Shown: in pieces, positions 53,591 to 64,000 of the stretch
Numbering within the stretch: position 1 is the first letter of the stretch
Layout: each line of letters opens with the position of its first letter
Source of the DNA: Calendula officinalis
Taxonomy: Eukaryota > Streptophyta > Magnoliopsida > Asterales > Asteraceae
Direction of reading: 5' to 3'
Assembly: GCA_963853835.1 (NCBI GenBank)
Contig: OY970830.1
Location: 32,883,966 to 32,947,965 of the forward strand
Length of the DNA stretch: 64,000 bases
Notes under the pieces: model-generated
What the model was told of the DNA's origin: nothing
The model's database searches: none
What the model saw: only the letters and a program-made list of their open reading frames with translations
Made by a program: the position numbers and the translations under genes

Positions 53591-54957
53591 ATGACTTCCA
53601 AGGACGCCTTATCCATTGGATCAGACACAAAACCACCTGTTCTCTACCGAGGAGAATACAGACAATGGAAGAAACGGTTTATCCATTTTATCATGAGTCA
53701 ACATGCCGGTCCAGATATTCTTGACTCTCTTCAAACCGGACCCGCTAAGTTCTACCGCGCTGTGGTAGCAACTCCAAACGCTCAACCACCAGTACAAGGA
53801 GGTGTGATTGAAATTCCCCCGGCGGAATACACCCAAGAACAGAAGGATATGGCTAGGGCTGACGTGTACGCATACTCTTATATGCTACAAGGCCTTACGA
53901 ATTAAATTTACAGCAGCCTTGATAGTTTCAGCACTGGTAAAGAGCTCTGGAATGAGATCCAAAAGCAAATGGAAGGTACTGACCTGTGTAATAAAGCTAA
54001 GATGGTATCCACCCTTAACACCTACGGTCAATTTAAAGATATCCCGGGAGAAGAACTGGAGCAAACCTATCACAGATACTGCAACATGCTCAATGAGCTC
54101 AGAAAGAACAATCTAAACAAAGGGAAACTTGAACTTAACATCAAATTTATTCAATCCCTGCTACCGGAATGGGAAACGTTTGGCAACAGTGCTATGCAGC
54201 ACAAGGACTTAAGCCTCATAAATGTTCATGAATTATATGAGTATCTACATCAAAATGAACCTATGATGAAAGGAATTGTCAAAACTAGGCAAGATACCGT
54301 TGACACTCTTGCAGTGTTGGCCAAACAAAACCAGGCTCTTAACAAGGTATCAATGAAGCAATGATTGCAGCACAATCAAAAGAAGTGGTACAAGAAGAAC
54401 CAGAGACTCTGATCCCAGCAGGGACAAATGATAAAATAGAGTCGGTTCGTCAAGCTTTAGCTCTCATTTCAAGCTATAACAAAAAGTACTATAACAAGCC
54501 AACAAACAACAACCTCCGATCTTCCTCAAACTTTAAATTCAACTCTTCTTCCCAAACCCCTAACAACAAATCTTCATCTTCTTCTACTGAACCACCCAAG
54601 AAATGCTACAACTGTGGCATGACGGGGCACTTTGCTAAAGAGTGCAAGAAGCCAAAGGTGAAAGACTCAGAATACTTCAAGAGGAAAATGCTCATGGCTA
54701 AGCAAGTTGAAAATGGCAAGGTCTTACTCGCTGAGGACCTACAGTGGTTGGAGGACTCAAACGAATTAAGAGCTGAAATGGGCATCCCTGAAAACGATGA
54801 AAATGAGGTACACTCTTCTTCATTTGACTCTCCATTATCTGATTCACACACTAACGAATCAGAGAATTCCTTGTTTAATGAAAAACTTTTTCTTAAAATT
54901 GATGAAAAATCACACTTGACAAAACAACTTGCTGACTTGAAATATGAAAATGCATAA
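53591..54957 (+). pseudogene. Copia (SIRE-like) gag, truncated, with stops and a frameshift
   Basis: ATG at 53591. Frame 1 (to 53905) has PPVLYRGEYRQWKKRFIHFI, the Copia gag N-terminus. The coding continues with stop TAA at 53903-53905 into 53969-54364 (LEQTYHRYCNMLNELRK, KFIQSLLPEWETF, LYEYLHQNEP) and a further frame 54361-54957 with the CCHC knuckle CYNCGMTGHFAKEC. The same style of gag is found in SIRE/Maximus Copia elements. Protease and later domains are absent; a TAA at 54955-54957 and a Stowaway MITE 30 bp later cut it off. Confidence 0.85.
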
Positions 54958-54988
54958 ATCTTATATGATTTGAGTGAGAAGTTTATTA

Positions 54989-55298
54989 CTTCCTCCGATT
55001 CAAAATAAGTGATACACTTTGGGTTTCATGGTTTTTGAGGCAAAAGATTATAATGATGATTAAATTAGATTAATTTGATGATTAGTGAGAAATGGGTCCC
55101 ACACGATTTGATTAAAATGAGGTTAATGATGTTTAAAAGTAAAAGTAAGGGTAAAAGAGTCATGTCACTTTGGTAAAGTAGATAGTTAGTGGGTATGTGT
55201 CCCACTATTTTTTGCCAAATAAGGTAATTTTTCAAAGTGTATCACTTATTTTGAATCACCCCAAAAAGGAAAGTGTATCACTTATTTTGAATCGGAAG
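54989..55298. mobile_element. Stowaway (Tc1/Mariner) MITE, 310 bp, TSD TA
   Basis: Ends CTTCCTCCGATTCAAAATAA and its inverse TTATTTTGAATCGGAAG. Flanked by TA (54987-54988, 55299-55300). A second inner copy of the arm sits at about 55234-55258. No protein. Confidence 0.88.
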
Positions 55299-55309
55299 TA
55301 TTTTCTTAG

Positions 55310-56170
55310 AGTACTTTAGGTTTATCGCAAATTTCACCAATGATCATTAAATTTCAAAAATTGCACTAATTGTCCTTATTTTTGAAAGGTTTTTCATCGA
55401 TGCTCCTTTACGAAAACGGCCGTTTATTTTTCACGTTAAGTGATCTCATTTGTAATACACGTGAGGGTATTTTGGTCATTTTGTTTTCCCTTCTTTTTTC
55501 TCTAAAGTAAATTACACGAATGGTCCTTTAAGTTTATAATAAATTTCACCAATGGTCCTTTAGTTTTAAAATTTACACTGATAGTCCTTATTTCTGAAAA
55601 GTTTTTCACCAATGGTCCTTTACGAAAACATCCGTTAATTTTAAACGTTAAGTAGCATCACGTGTGATGCACGTGCAAAGCACGCCAATACATATCTTCA
55701 ACAATGGGTATGTGAAATCTAATGAGGGAGATTGGTGGCTTAAAGGGGAGTAAATGAGAAGGGAATGACAAATTGACCAAAGTATCATGTGCATCACTCG
55801 TGATGCCACTTAACGTGAAAAATAATCGTCCGTTTTCGTAAAGGACCATCGGTGAAAAATCTTTCAGAAATAAGGACCATTAGTGTAATTTTTGAAACTA
55901 AAGGACCATTGGTGAAATTTCTTATAAACTTAAAGGACGATCCGTGTAATTTACTCTAGAGAAATGAGAAGAAAAAACGAATGACCAAAATTCTCCCATG
56001 TGCATCACACGTGAGGTCACTTAACATGAAACTTAAACGATCGTTTTCGTAAAGGACAATCGGTGAAAAACCTTTCAAAAATAAAAACCATCGGTGCAAT
56101 TTTTGAAACTAAAGGACCATTGGTGAAATTTGCTATAAACCTAAAGGAGACCATCCGTGTAATTAACTCA
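55310..56170. mobile_element. Nested foldback MITEs
   Basis: Outer arms: 55315-55440 against the inverse of 56030-56165. Inner element 55506-55957 with GTAAATTACACGAATGGTCC ends inserted within the outer one. Same family as 35502-35836. No gene. Confidence 0.7.
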
Positions 56171-56175
56171 TTTTC

Positions 56176-57322
56176 TTATTTGATTTATTTTTTATTTTAA
56201 AGGTATTCCCATTAGACTCCCCTGGGTGTCTGATCTTTACTCTTAATCTAAGTAATTAATCATTGTCGTGATCACCTATGAGCATTTAATATGAAGTTAT
56301 TTAAATGTATAAAGAATAATTAGAACGTTAAAAAGAAACTTGCAACCCATTTTTTTAGTTTTATAATAAATTAATAAGAGCACCAAAAATTGTTCAAGAC
56401 CAACCGACGAGCTGATTGATGCCAACCAAGATTTTCTTCATAGCAAAATTCCATACCTACCAAACGTGGGATTCTAAAATAAAATAAGCAGGCGGCTATA
56501 CGCACACAGTATATAGATGAGAATTAATGTTTACACCACAAACTTTTGATTTATATAACACAACGTACAAGTACTACTGCAAACTATGCAAACATATTAA
56601 GCACTACTTGTGGTGTATCAATTAAAAGATGTGGTACAATTATCACTCCCTATAGAGGTGATATATTTGGTTTTGTAGAAGGAAAAGAAAAAAACAAAAA
56701 GAAAATCAATATATTAGTTTAAAATTTATAAGAGTAAATAACAAGAATGGTCAAATGGACCAAATTGTATTTTTTATCACCATAGTTCACTAATTGCAAG
56801 CGTAATACCTAACGTTTACATTTTTAATATTTTTGGTCCTTCTCCCCTGATATTATTAGCCTCCGCCTGTTAGTTGAGGACTTGAGGCAAAGCGCGGGCA
56901 TGATAAATACTAATTAGATATATTTCTGGGTATTTATCCATTTTAAATTTAGTAAATAAAAGTATTATTCAAATAAATCCTAACTACTAATCTTGTTGAT
57001 TATTACAATTGGGAATTATTTATATCTTAAAAAAATAATTTATAACATAAAGTTAAGCGAGGGAGGGAATTGAATTAAGACATTAGTTTATGCGCATCCA
57101 ACTTTCTTCACTCGTTCAAAAAAGTTCTATTAATTTATATACTTTTTAGATAGTAAGTTGGATTTCTCATTTTTGGTCCACAGGATCCATCGCCCATGGA
57201 TACATATATTAGGAACAAACTTTTGATTTTACATATCATTTACTTCACCCGAATCGCTAACTAACTAGTCGTTCAAATTAATAAATAAATAATTTTCACA
57301 TTAATACAATAACTAATACATA
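56176..57322. other. Spacer with a possible family A MITE at 56519-56650
   Basis: AT-rich, no gene. TTTACACCACAAACTTTTG and the inverse-like TGTGGTACAATTATCACTCC delimit the possible MITE. Confidence 0.35.
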
Positions 57323-57331
57323 TTAATGATA

Positions 57332-57717
57332 CGGATCCGGATCCGGTGAGTACTCTTTTCCCGGTGAGGACTGCGAGGACTCAAAAAAAAAAAACACTAA
57401 AAATGATCCAAAACAAACTTTTTTCAAAAAAATTTCTTTTTTAAATATCTAAATCGCAGCCTATAAGATCAAAAAAAAAAAAATTCAAAAATGATCCAAA
57501 AAAAAATGGATCATAATAATGATCCACAAAAAAAATATGGATCATTGTTATGATCCGCAAAAAAAAGTGGATCATAATTTTTTTTTAAATTTTTTTTTTG
57601 TCAAATGTAGTAATAATCATGGGGAGTTATATATTTTTTTTTGGAATTTTTTGAAATTTTTTTGAGGTGTCCTCACGAGTCCTCACCGTTTTTGGAGTCC
57701 TCACCGGATCCCACTTC
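57332..57717. mobile_element. Mutator-type MITE (386 bp), TSD TTAATGATA
   Basis: Ends CGGATCCGGATCCGGTGAG and, inverted, GAAGTGGGATCCGGTGAG, with repeated GGTGAGGACT. Perfect 9 bp duplication (57323-57331, 57718-57726). The interior has ATGATCC words in A/T runs. Confidence 0.82.
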
Positions 57718-57726
57718 TTAATGATA

Positions 57727-59048
57727 ATATGTCTATGAAAATAAGACTAGGCATAGAGAAATGGTTGTCTTGCGACCGCGACCAAGCCACCTCTTACATA
57801 TCATTTGGAAGACTTGCCCCTATGCTGATTTGGCAAGGGTTTGGTCGTCTATGCGACTGATGGAGATCGCTTGTACCTCGTACATGGTAAGTGGTATATG
57901 TATTAATAAAATTAATTTTAATGTTTGGTTGTGGGTTAGGTCACTATTATGTTAAATTGCTCGGCGTTTACCATGTGTTTAGTAAGAAGAGAAAAAATTG
58001 ATATGGGGCTAATGTGGGACCAAACTGGTAAATACTTAATAAGACCGGTGCCAACGGGGGACTTCGGTCCCCCTCTTCTTCAACCGACACAATTCACATC
58101 ATTGGCACGAATGGATCGTTTTTGCCGTCGGTTTTTTCCATGAGTTTGGGGACGGGAAGGAGGAGGAGCTCGGTTGGTAATGTGGGGCCCAAAGGGGTAT
58201 TTTGTGTGTGTATATTTTTTAATATGGTGGGTCCCAAAAATTGAAGGGAAAGTGTATTGTTGATATGAGTATGTCAGTTGGAAGGTGAGTTGAAGTGACA
58301 CTGATTTGATAACAACTGACTGTGTCAGTTTCTATCGCTATTGGGAGTGGTGGACTGATCATATATAGATAAATGGTACTCCGTATTTAACTATTCTTGT
58401 ACCAACTAGGAATAGCGTCAAGGTTGTCGCTACTCGCTATAGCCTATATGCATATTTACAGTGTGAAAATGTGTTTTTGAATTTTATAAACGCAGTTATT
58501 CATTAAAATTGCTGGTAAATATAAAACTAAAACATAATACACAGGTTTTTAAAAGATTTAAAATAAACCATCTCCGGTAATTATCATATTATTACATGGC
58601 CTTTGGTTATCTGGTCATCGAATTGAGCTTTTTAATGTCATAATTATGTCTTTAGTATACATTTCATGATACATTGTTGTGTTCTTTTTGGTATATGGCT
58701 TTAAAAAAAAAATAAAAAAAAATAAAAAAATAAAGTGTCAGTATCGAAATAAGAAGTACGTTACATAATTGCGAGATGATTTTTACAGATAAACTTTTAT
58801 CAATGCAGAACAATTCTATACCCTTAGTGGGAGGGTGAAATGTAAAATGTGATGAAAGGAAAAGAATGACATAATTATCATTTGAGATGAAATTACTCTA
58901 TTAATAAAAATTGCTAAGTTGTGGTTTTGATTTTCTTACACTTTGATCCTCCTTCCAGTTGAATCACTCATAAGAGATTCATGTTCTTCATCTACTTCTT
59001 CTACGTTTACAACATGTTAAGTAAACAAATCACTTCTAGTAGACACAA
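57727..59048. other. Spacer; nothing recognised
   Basis: Short frames only (57761, 57949, 58080), none with family features. A poly(A)-rich patch lies at 58702-58735. Confidence 0.35.
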
Positions 59049-59051
59049 TGA

Positions 59052-59560
59052 CACTACAAGAATTATACCCTTTCCCGACGACACCTATCCCGACAACAGG
59101 TGTCGTCGCTAAAACGCGGTCTATACCGACAACAAGTCGTCGGCATAGGATAAAAAAAAGTTGACCAAATATACCATTTGACTTTTCCGATAGCGACGAT
59201 ATTTAGTCCCTATAGAGTGAACAAATTTTCACGTTATCTATACCGACGACATTTCGTCGGTAAATATAAAAATAATTTAATTTCCATTTTTTTAAATTAC
59301 TGTTTGCAGAATTTAATTTTGTTTTTTTAATTCTAGTCTATGGCGACGACATGTCGTCGCTATAGATAAAATAAAAATAATTTTAAATTTTCTATTAATC
59401 AAGTTGCCGGAGATAAAAAACGATGTCGTTCTGTATTAGCCTATGCCGACGACAAGTCGTCCCTATAGAGTAAATATAATTATTTTTTGATTTTCTTTTA
59501 ATCAAGTTGCCGGAGAATTTGTCACGACGACAAGTCATGACTTAATCATCAGACAGAGGA
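59052..59560 (+). mobile_element. CACTA transposon left end with dyad subterminal repeats
   Basis: Starts CACTACAAGAATTATACCCT. Over the next 500 bp there are palindromic modules: CCGACAACAAGTCGTCGG (about 59129), CCGACGACATTTCGTCGG (about 59246), GCGACGACATGTCGTCGC (about 59343), CCGACGACAAGTCGT (about 59446). Such arrays are transposase-binding regions in CACTA elements. No right end or transposase in the window. Confidence 0.75.
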
Positions 59561-59682
59561 TATATCTTGTTTTGCTAAGTTTTTACTTCCTTTGCTGACT
59601 GGAACTTGTTGAATATCGTTTTCTCGTGACTAAGGGACATATTAGTCATACCATAGAGAGAGGAAAGAATATACTATATATC

Positions 59683-59877
59683 TTAAAGTAGTAGAGATAC
59701 TATGCAAGTGATGAACGTCGCCCATTTAGGAGGAAGGGCAGACATCAACTTACACATTTTTAACATGTCATCTTTTAAAACGTTGTGACAACTTAACTCA
59801 TTCAACAGATTATTAAAACGAATGAACAAGGCGACAGTCATTATCAAACCATTGCGTTTCTGGTTTATCAAGGCCAA
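59683..59877 (-). pseudogene. Copia gag-like fragment
   Basis: The minus frame has FNNLLNELSCHNVLKDDMLK followed by LMSALPPKWATFIT, matching the spacing of Copia gag (NxLxxxG...SLPPxW). Both ends are lost. Confidence 0.5.
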
Positions 59878-59919
59878 AAGTTTTCCAATTTATATTAGCA
59901 TCCAATTAGACTAATGGTT

Positions 59920-60110
59920 CTATAATCTCCCAAGCAAAAAGCTCTTAGGAATGAGAGCAACGAAAGAAGAATTGCATCCCTTTGGGATATAGCACGATGA
60001 TATGAATTCTTTTATACATAGGAATATATGATCTTTTCTAATTGAGTCCCAACTTTTTTGATAAATTTGAATTCTTTTACATATAGGTATATATAGCATG
60101 ATGATTCGGA
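59920..60110 (-). pseudogene. LINE (L1-type) reverse transcriptase fragment
   Basis: The minus strand reads SWDSIRKDHIFLCIKEFISS, then YIPKGCNSSFVALIPK, the conserved N-terminal RT block of plant L1 LINEs. A small duplication (GAATTCTTTTA.ATA.AGG) interrupts the 5' side. Confidence 0.65.
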
Positions 60111-60186
60111 TAGGGAGATTTGTCACCGCCACAACTTCAAACGGTATTTTTGACTTTATCAAAAGAGAGTGGAATGGTGAGACCAA

Positions 60187-60731
60187 TAGAATCTTCTCTA
60201 GAAATTGTTTTAAATATACAAAGGATTAAAGATCGAAGTATGGGGGTTGTAATATTTTGGAAATAAATTTGTTTTTGAAAAAGTTGAAAATGTGGGACTT
60301 AATTGATCGTGATGGGATTATTGATCCAAGAACCGTACGTTGATCATAGAAATGCCATTAATGCGAGATCTCATAAGTTTGCAATTTATCTGGAAGAATT
60401 TAGAATTTTCATGCCCCTTAGTTGCCTGTTTAACCTTAGTTTTTCGTTTAAGGTTGAGAATAGTGGAACGTTGAATGAATTTAATGCAAACAACTCAATC
60501 TTCTCTTTGTTGTGTGGATTAAGTGCCAACTTCCGCCAAATTGTCGATATCATTAACTCTGGCTTTTAAAATTTGAGGTTGTTAGATTCTATATTGTTAA
60601 CCTCAAGTCTCCAAAATTTTAAATCGCCTTTAATTTCTACAATTTGTCTTTGAAAGACGAAGTGAGATTATTAGCAAGACAATGATTCGGCAAAGAGTTG
60701 CGGAAGATGGCCGGAGGGTCACTAATTAAAA
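60187..60731. other. Spacer; nothing recognised
   Basis: The 88-codon plus frame at 60303-60569 contains LLCGLSANFRQIVDIIN, faintly gag-like, but I would not name it. Confidence 0.35.
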
Positions 60732-60736
60732 GTTCG

Positions 60737-61379
60737 TGTCAGGATCGATTAACTATGAACAAGTTAATAAACACCTTAGATCTAATTGATAATAGAAGTT
60801 GCAGCGGATCAACACTATATCAATAAATTAAGAACAATAAACTGTAAAGCAATATACGAAAATATTAAGAACACAGTTTCACAAAAAGCTTCAATGTATA
60901 TTATTGATTCACAATACACACGTACGTTTACAATTCGTAAGGAACTATTTATAATAGTCCTTGAAGCCTAACTATTTACCCTAGTTATTTTAGGACTTGA
61001 TTTACATTCGAATTATATAAGATATACATTGAATTACATTCTATAACTATCTCTACGAAGATCTCGGACTTGATTTGCTTCCAAATCGTATATCAGTAGT
61101 AATCTGCAATCACCGGTAGTAAGTTTTGCAACGTCAGTAGTAAGTAAGGTGATCAGTAGTAAGTCCAGATACATCGTCAGTAGTAACTACTATTGATCAG
61201 TAGTATCTTCAATATGCCTTGATCAGTAGTAACTAAGTTATAGACTTCACCAGTATCAACTTCATCAGTAATAAGTAATTCTGCCCCATCAGTACTAAGT
61301 ATAACATTCATCAGTAGTAAACATAATCAGTACTAACTGCAGCATCAGTATTAAGTTGATCTGTGATTTTGTTCCAACA
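60737..61379 (-). repeat. 3' LTR of a SIRE-type Copia element (643 bp)
   Basis: On the minus strand it starts TGTTGGAACA (61379) and ends CGATCCTGACA (60737). Adjacent PPT on the minus strand TTTAGGGGGAGAT is the SIRE/Maximus signature. About a dozen CAGTAGTAA-type words lie between 61090 and 61350. The 5' LTR is beyond the window. Confidence 0.75.
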
Positions 61380-61392
61380 ATCTCCCCCTAAA
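61380..61392 (-). promoter_or_regulatory. Polypurine tract of the SIRE-type element
   Basis: Minus strand AGTTTAGGGGGAGAT immediately precedes the LTR start, as expected for plus-strand priming. Confidence 0.75.
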
Positions 61393-61411
61393 CTTATTGA
61401 TTTCTTTTCAA

Positions 61412-61987
61412 TCACATAAGTTTCTTTTGTTCTTCCTCTTCTTGCTTTCTTTTCTCTAAGGTTCTTTTATTCTGTTGATGTTTTTGCTCAATAATGTATT
61501 TGCTGTTTCTTTTTGTAAAATAAGTTAACTTGTTCTGAAACATAACATCATCATATGGTTTCATCATTGTATTTGTGAATATCTGATACATAGTCTTCTC
61601 AGAATGTGGATATTCTTTTTCATATAAGTATAGCTCACATACTTTGCCTGATTTTTCAAAGAAATACATATTGGCAGTAGGAATGACATTCCAAGCATAG
61701 ACATTTCCTGGATCTGTAAATTGTTCTGGGTAATTATCTGGATAAAATGCAGCATCTATCATTCTTGTTAAGTATCCAGCACCAGACTCTTTCCATGATT
61801 TCTTTGTCATTCTTGGTTTTCCAATGATCAGAAACTTGATTACATCACTTCTGGAACATGAACTGATCAATGGTAACCATCCAGTAAATCTTTGAACAAT
61901 TTTATCTTCCCTTATAATTTCTATGACATTGTTCTGCATAACCCTCCAATTGATGATTGGATTGTTCTGCAAGGGAGCAACAGGCAC
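61412..61987 (-). CDS. SIRE-type extra ORF, C-terminal part (unknown function)
   Basis: 191-codon minus frame in the position of the additional ORF that SIRE/Maximus elements carry between pol and the 3' LTR. Contains INWRVMQNNVIEIIRED and RMIDAAFYPDNYPEQFTDPG, and ends in a K/E/Q-rich helix (residues about 160-190). No transmembrane segment or enzyme motif that I recognise. Separated from the next frame by a stop and about 20 bp, so it may be the broken end of one longer protein. Confidence 0.55.
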   Translation of the reverse strand: MPVAPLQNNPIINWRVMQNNVIEIIREDKIVQRFTGWLPLISSCSRSDVIKFLIIGKPRMTKKSWKESGAGYLTRMIDAAFYPDNYPEQFTDPGNVYAWNVIPTANMYFFEKSGKVCELYLYEKEYPHSEKTMYQIFTNTMMKPYDDVMFQNKLTYFTKRNSKYIIEQKHQQNKRTLEKRKQEEEEQKKLM

Positions 61988-62008
61988 TTCAAGAACATGT
62001 ATGTTTTG

Positions 62009-63091
62009 TTATGTTTTTAACTTCTTTTTAGAGCTCTGTTCTTGAGTAGTAGCTTTTCTCTTCTTTGATTGGGGAGTTGAAGAATCACTAGTAGTTGATA
62101 CACTACCAGCTTTGATTAATGTTGGACTGATTGGAATTAATTCTTTTGACTTCTTTTCTTCTTCTGCTTCTTGTTCAGCCAAATCCTTCTTCTTAGCAGT
62201 GCAATATTTGTCTATAATAGTAATCATCTTCATTCTGCCAAGAGACTTTGCACTAAGCCCTTTAGATTTCAAAAATTCAATCATATTGGCCTTCTGTTCA
62301 AATACATCATCTGTTAAGTCACTTTTAGTTCTTTTGCATTCAGATACTATGTATTCAAGGCATTGTATATGTTCTTCTTCAACTTTTCTAAGCCTCTTGA
62401 ATTCTGCTTTTTGAGCTTCTATCTGAGCATTTTCTACTTGAACATGTAATTTTGCTTCTTGAGTTTTCTTCTGTTTATTCTCCTCAAGAGCTTGATACAT
62501 CTCCACTTTCTCCAAAAATTTCTTGTGTTTTACCCTCCATCTAGACTGCTTTTCTGATCTAACATGATTAATTTTGTTCACCATTTGGTGACCTAAGGCT
62601 CTGTTTGCATAATCTTCATCATAAACTTCCTTTCCTTTTCCAATACATGCAGATGGTGGAGGTGGAGTGTATTTCATATCAGGTACACCCAAGATCAGAA
62701 GTTTTGGATAAAACATATGTAGTTGATCTTCTGATAAGATTTTAGGGTGTGGAGGAAGTGTACATTCATCTACCTCAAACCAATTCACATTATCATCAAT
62801 GTCAGGTATGATAAGTGGTTGATTAGGAGTTGGTGGTTTGGAGATAATGACATGTCTTTCCCTTTCAAATAACTCTGGAAGTTGCAGTTCTTCCTCTCCA
62901 GTAGTAACCAAAGTAGTTACTACTGGTGTGACTTCAGGAGTTACTACTGATAGGGCATCAGTAGTATTTGTTGCTTTTATTTCCTCTTCCTGACTTACTA
63001 CTGCTATGATATCAGTAGTAGGAGTTACTACTGATACTTCTTTTTCAGTTTGTTCTTCCATGGGAGCAGTAGTAGTTGGCTCATCATCCAC
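62009..63091 (-). CDS. SIRE-type extra (envelope-like/coiled-coil) ORF, middle part
   Basis: 360-codon minus frame. N-terminus is a T/V-rich low-complexity region (VVTPEVTPVVTTLVTT, residues about 20-70). A proline-rich part follows (PPPPSACIGKGKEVYDEDYA), then a long coiled coil (about 175-260: EKVEMYQALEENKQKKTQEA...), a block KSKGLSAKSLGRMKMITIID, and a lysine-rich C-terminus (KKRKATTQEQSSKKK) that could act as a nuclear signal. Similar extra ORFs are called envelope-like in SIRE elements, but I see no convincing fusion peptide or membrane anchor, so function is unknown. Confidence 0.6.
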   Translation of the reverse strand: MDDEPTTTAPMEEQTEKEVSVVTPTTDIIAVVSQEEEIKATNTTDALSVVTPEVTPVVTTLVTTGEEELQLPELFERERHVIISKPPTPNQPLIIPDIDDNVNWFEVDECTLPPHPKILSEDQLHMFYPKLLILGVPDMKYTPPPPSACIGKGKEVYDEDYANRALGHQMVNKINHVRSEKQSRWRVKHKKFLEKVEMYQALEENKQKKTQEAKLHVQVENAQIEAQKAEFKRLRKVEEEHIQCLEYIVSECKRTKSDLTDDVFEQKANMIEFLKSKGLSAKSLGRMKMITIIDKYCTAKKKDLAEQEAEEEKKSKELIPISPTLIKAGSVSTTSDSSTPQSKKRKATTQEQSSKKKLKT

Positions 63092-63093
63092 AT

Positions 63094-63932
63094 CTATCTT
63101 TTTTGGCCTTCATCAACAGTTGTTTCTTTTAGATTTAAGAGAGAGAATGCTGCTGCTGCAATGGATTCATCAATCATTGTTTGAATATTATCCTTCTCCC
63201 CCTTAGTGAGCTCAACTGGAGGAGCCTCACTATCATCCAGCTTCTTCTTTAATTTCCTTATGATTTTAGTTTGTTGATGAAGCCTATGCTCATAAAACCT
63301 CATCCTTTTGTTGATGGTATTGACATGCCTTTTCATTACTGCAATAGTTTTCCCTTGATTTGTGAGATATTTAAGACAATCTTGTACAGTGGATTCAAGA
63401 GAATCCACTTTATCCGTCAATTGTTTGGTTTTAATACTGCCCTCACTCCATCTAGCAAGATCATCGGGCTCACGGACTGGTACATTGGCTTTAAGGTTTT
63501 CCATCCTATCCGTCAAATCCATAGATCTACCCTCATCACTTTTTGGTGATTCATTGGGTTCTTTAGACACCCTCTTCTTCCTAGAAGAAGCAGAGATGCC
63601 CCCCTTGTGGTTTCTTGGCACCGGGGTCCTTTAAGTAACTCCTCAAATGAGTCATCACTTAAAGTTGCCGAGGTCTGGGTCTTAGAGATGTTTTCACTGT
63701 CCTGTGCACCCACCTTTGGGGCATCAGTAGTGAAAGCCCTCGCCTCATGTCCTCTCTCCTCCTTGGAGGACAACTCTTTGAGCCTGGAGTGTGACTCGAT
63801 TTTTCCCCTGGTGTCCTTGAAGGAAGTTTTCTTCCTTTTATAAGTTGTGGAAATATTTTGGGTTTTATTTGGGAGGTCTTCCACAGAGTGAAGAGTAGCA
63901 CTCTGCAGATTTATTTCAAGGTCCTGGGACAC
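63094..63932 (-). pseudogene. SIRE-type extra ORF, N-terminal part, frameshifted
   Basis: Two overlapping minus frames (63932-63513 and 63621-63094) switch near 63600 at a CCCC/GGGG run. The second has a coiled-coil region (LTDKVDSLESTVQDCLKYLT, then KRMRFYEHRLHQQTKIIRKL). The first is S/K/T-rich. Probably one protein continuous with 62009-63091 before a single-base indel. The remaining 68 bases of the window are open on the minus strand and continue outward. Confidence 0.5.
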
Positions 63933-64000
63933 ATTCAGGACTTCTATTTGTGAGGGTGATTGAGTGACTATTTGGGTGGTGTTTGGGCTGCATTTGGGGG

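Overview
The window is nuclear DNA of a flowering plant. Evidence: spliceosomal introns, three intronless plant-type mTERF genes in tandem, a plant-type sterol 3beta-hydroxysteroid dehydrogenase/decarboxylase fused to a reticulon domain, and many plant transposon classes (chromovirus gypsy, Copia, MULE, hAT, CACTA, Helitron, Stowaway, SINE, LINE). The protein and repeat types suggest a eudicot; I cannot fix family or species from sequence alone.

Layout. 1-555: last exon and 3' end of an unidentified gene. 561-7953: decayed Tekay-type Ty3/gypsy element on the minus strand, with a 2.5 kb 3' LTR but only a 26 bp 5' LTR stub, inside an intact 5 bp target duplication. 8297-8783: small Helitron. 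8864-14802: three tandem mTERF genes, the main gene cluster. 15192-23784: an 8.6 kb Mutator-like element (MULE) with a 10 bp target duplication. It carries a five-exon FAR1-type transposase (plus strand) and a convergent Ulp1/C48 protease-like gene (minus strand). All its introns and intergenic space are filled by roughly 80-100 copies of a 16 bp palindrome, GAAGCACATGTGCTTC. 24061-25619: a hAT element and a small MULE relative with a different but still symmetric palindrome. 25998-31485: SINE, a possible tiny gene, a CACTA end and a 2.6 kb Helitron with an internal tandem duplication. 31890-36887: complete 3betaHSD/decarboxylase-reticulon gene (12 coding exons), three introns of which hold foldback MITEs. 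37911-43020: hAT element, a foldback element that captured an aspartic-protease-like gene, and two more MULE relatives. 44278-51987: a young gag-only gypsy element with two 1985 bp LTRs. 53241-54957: Copia gag with a repetitive leader. 54989-60186: Stowaway, foldback, MULE-MITE and CACTA fragments plus Copia and LINE debris. 60737-64000: 3' LTR and extra (envelope-like/coiled-coil) ORFs of a SIRE-type Copia element that runs out of the window.

The host genes I can support are the unnamed terminal exon, three mTERFs, the 3betaHSD-reticulon gene and perhaps one 87-residue two-exon gene. Everything else is transposon-derived. The most unusual feature is the MULE family whose non-coding space consists of CACATGTG-centred palindromes whose flanks vary symmetrically between family members. 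Second is the gag-only retrotransposon, whose LTRs carry a series of short hairpins with changing stems and a near-constant loop motif.
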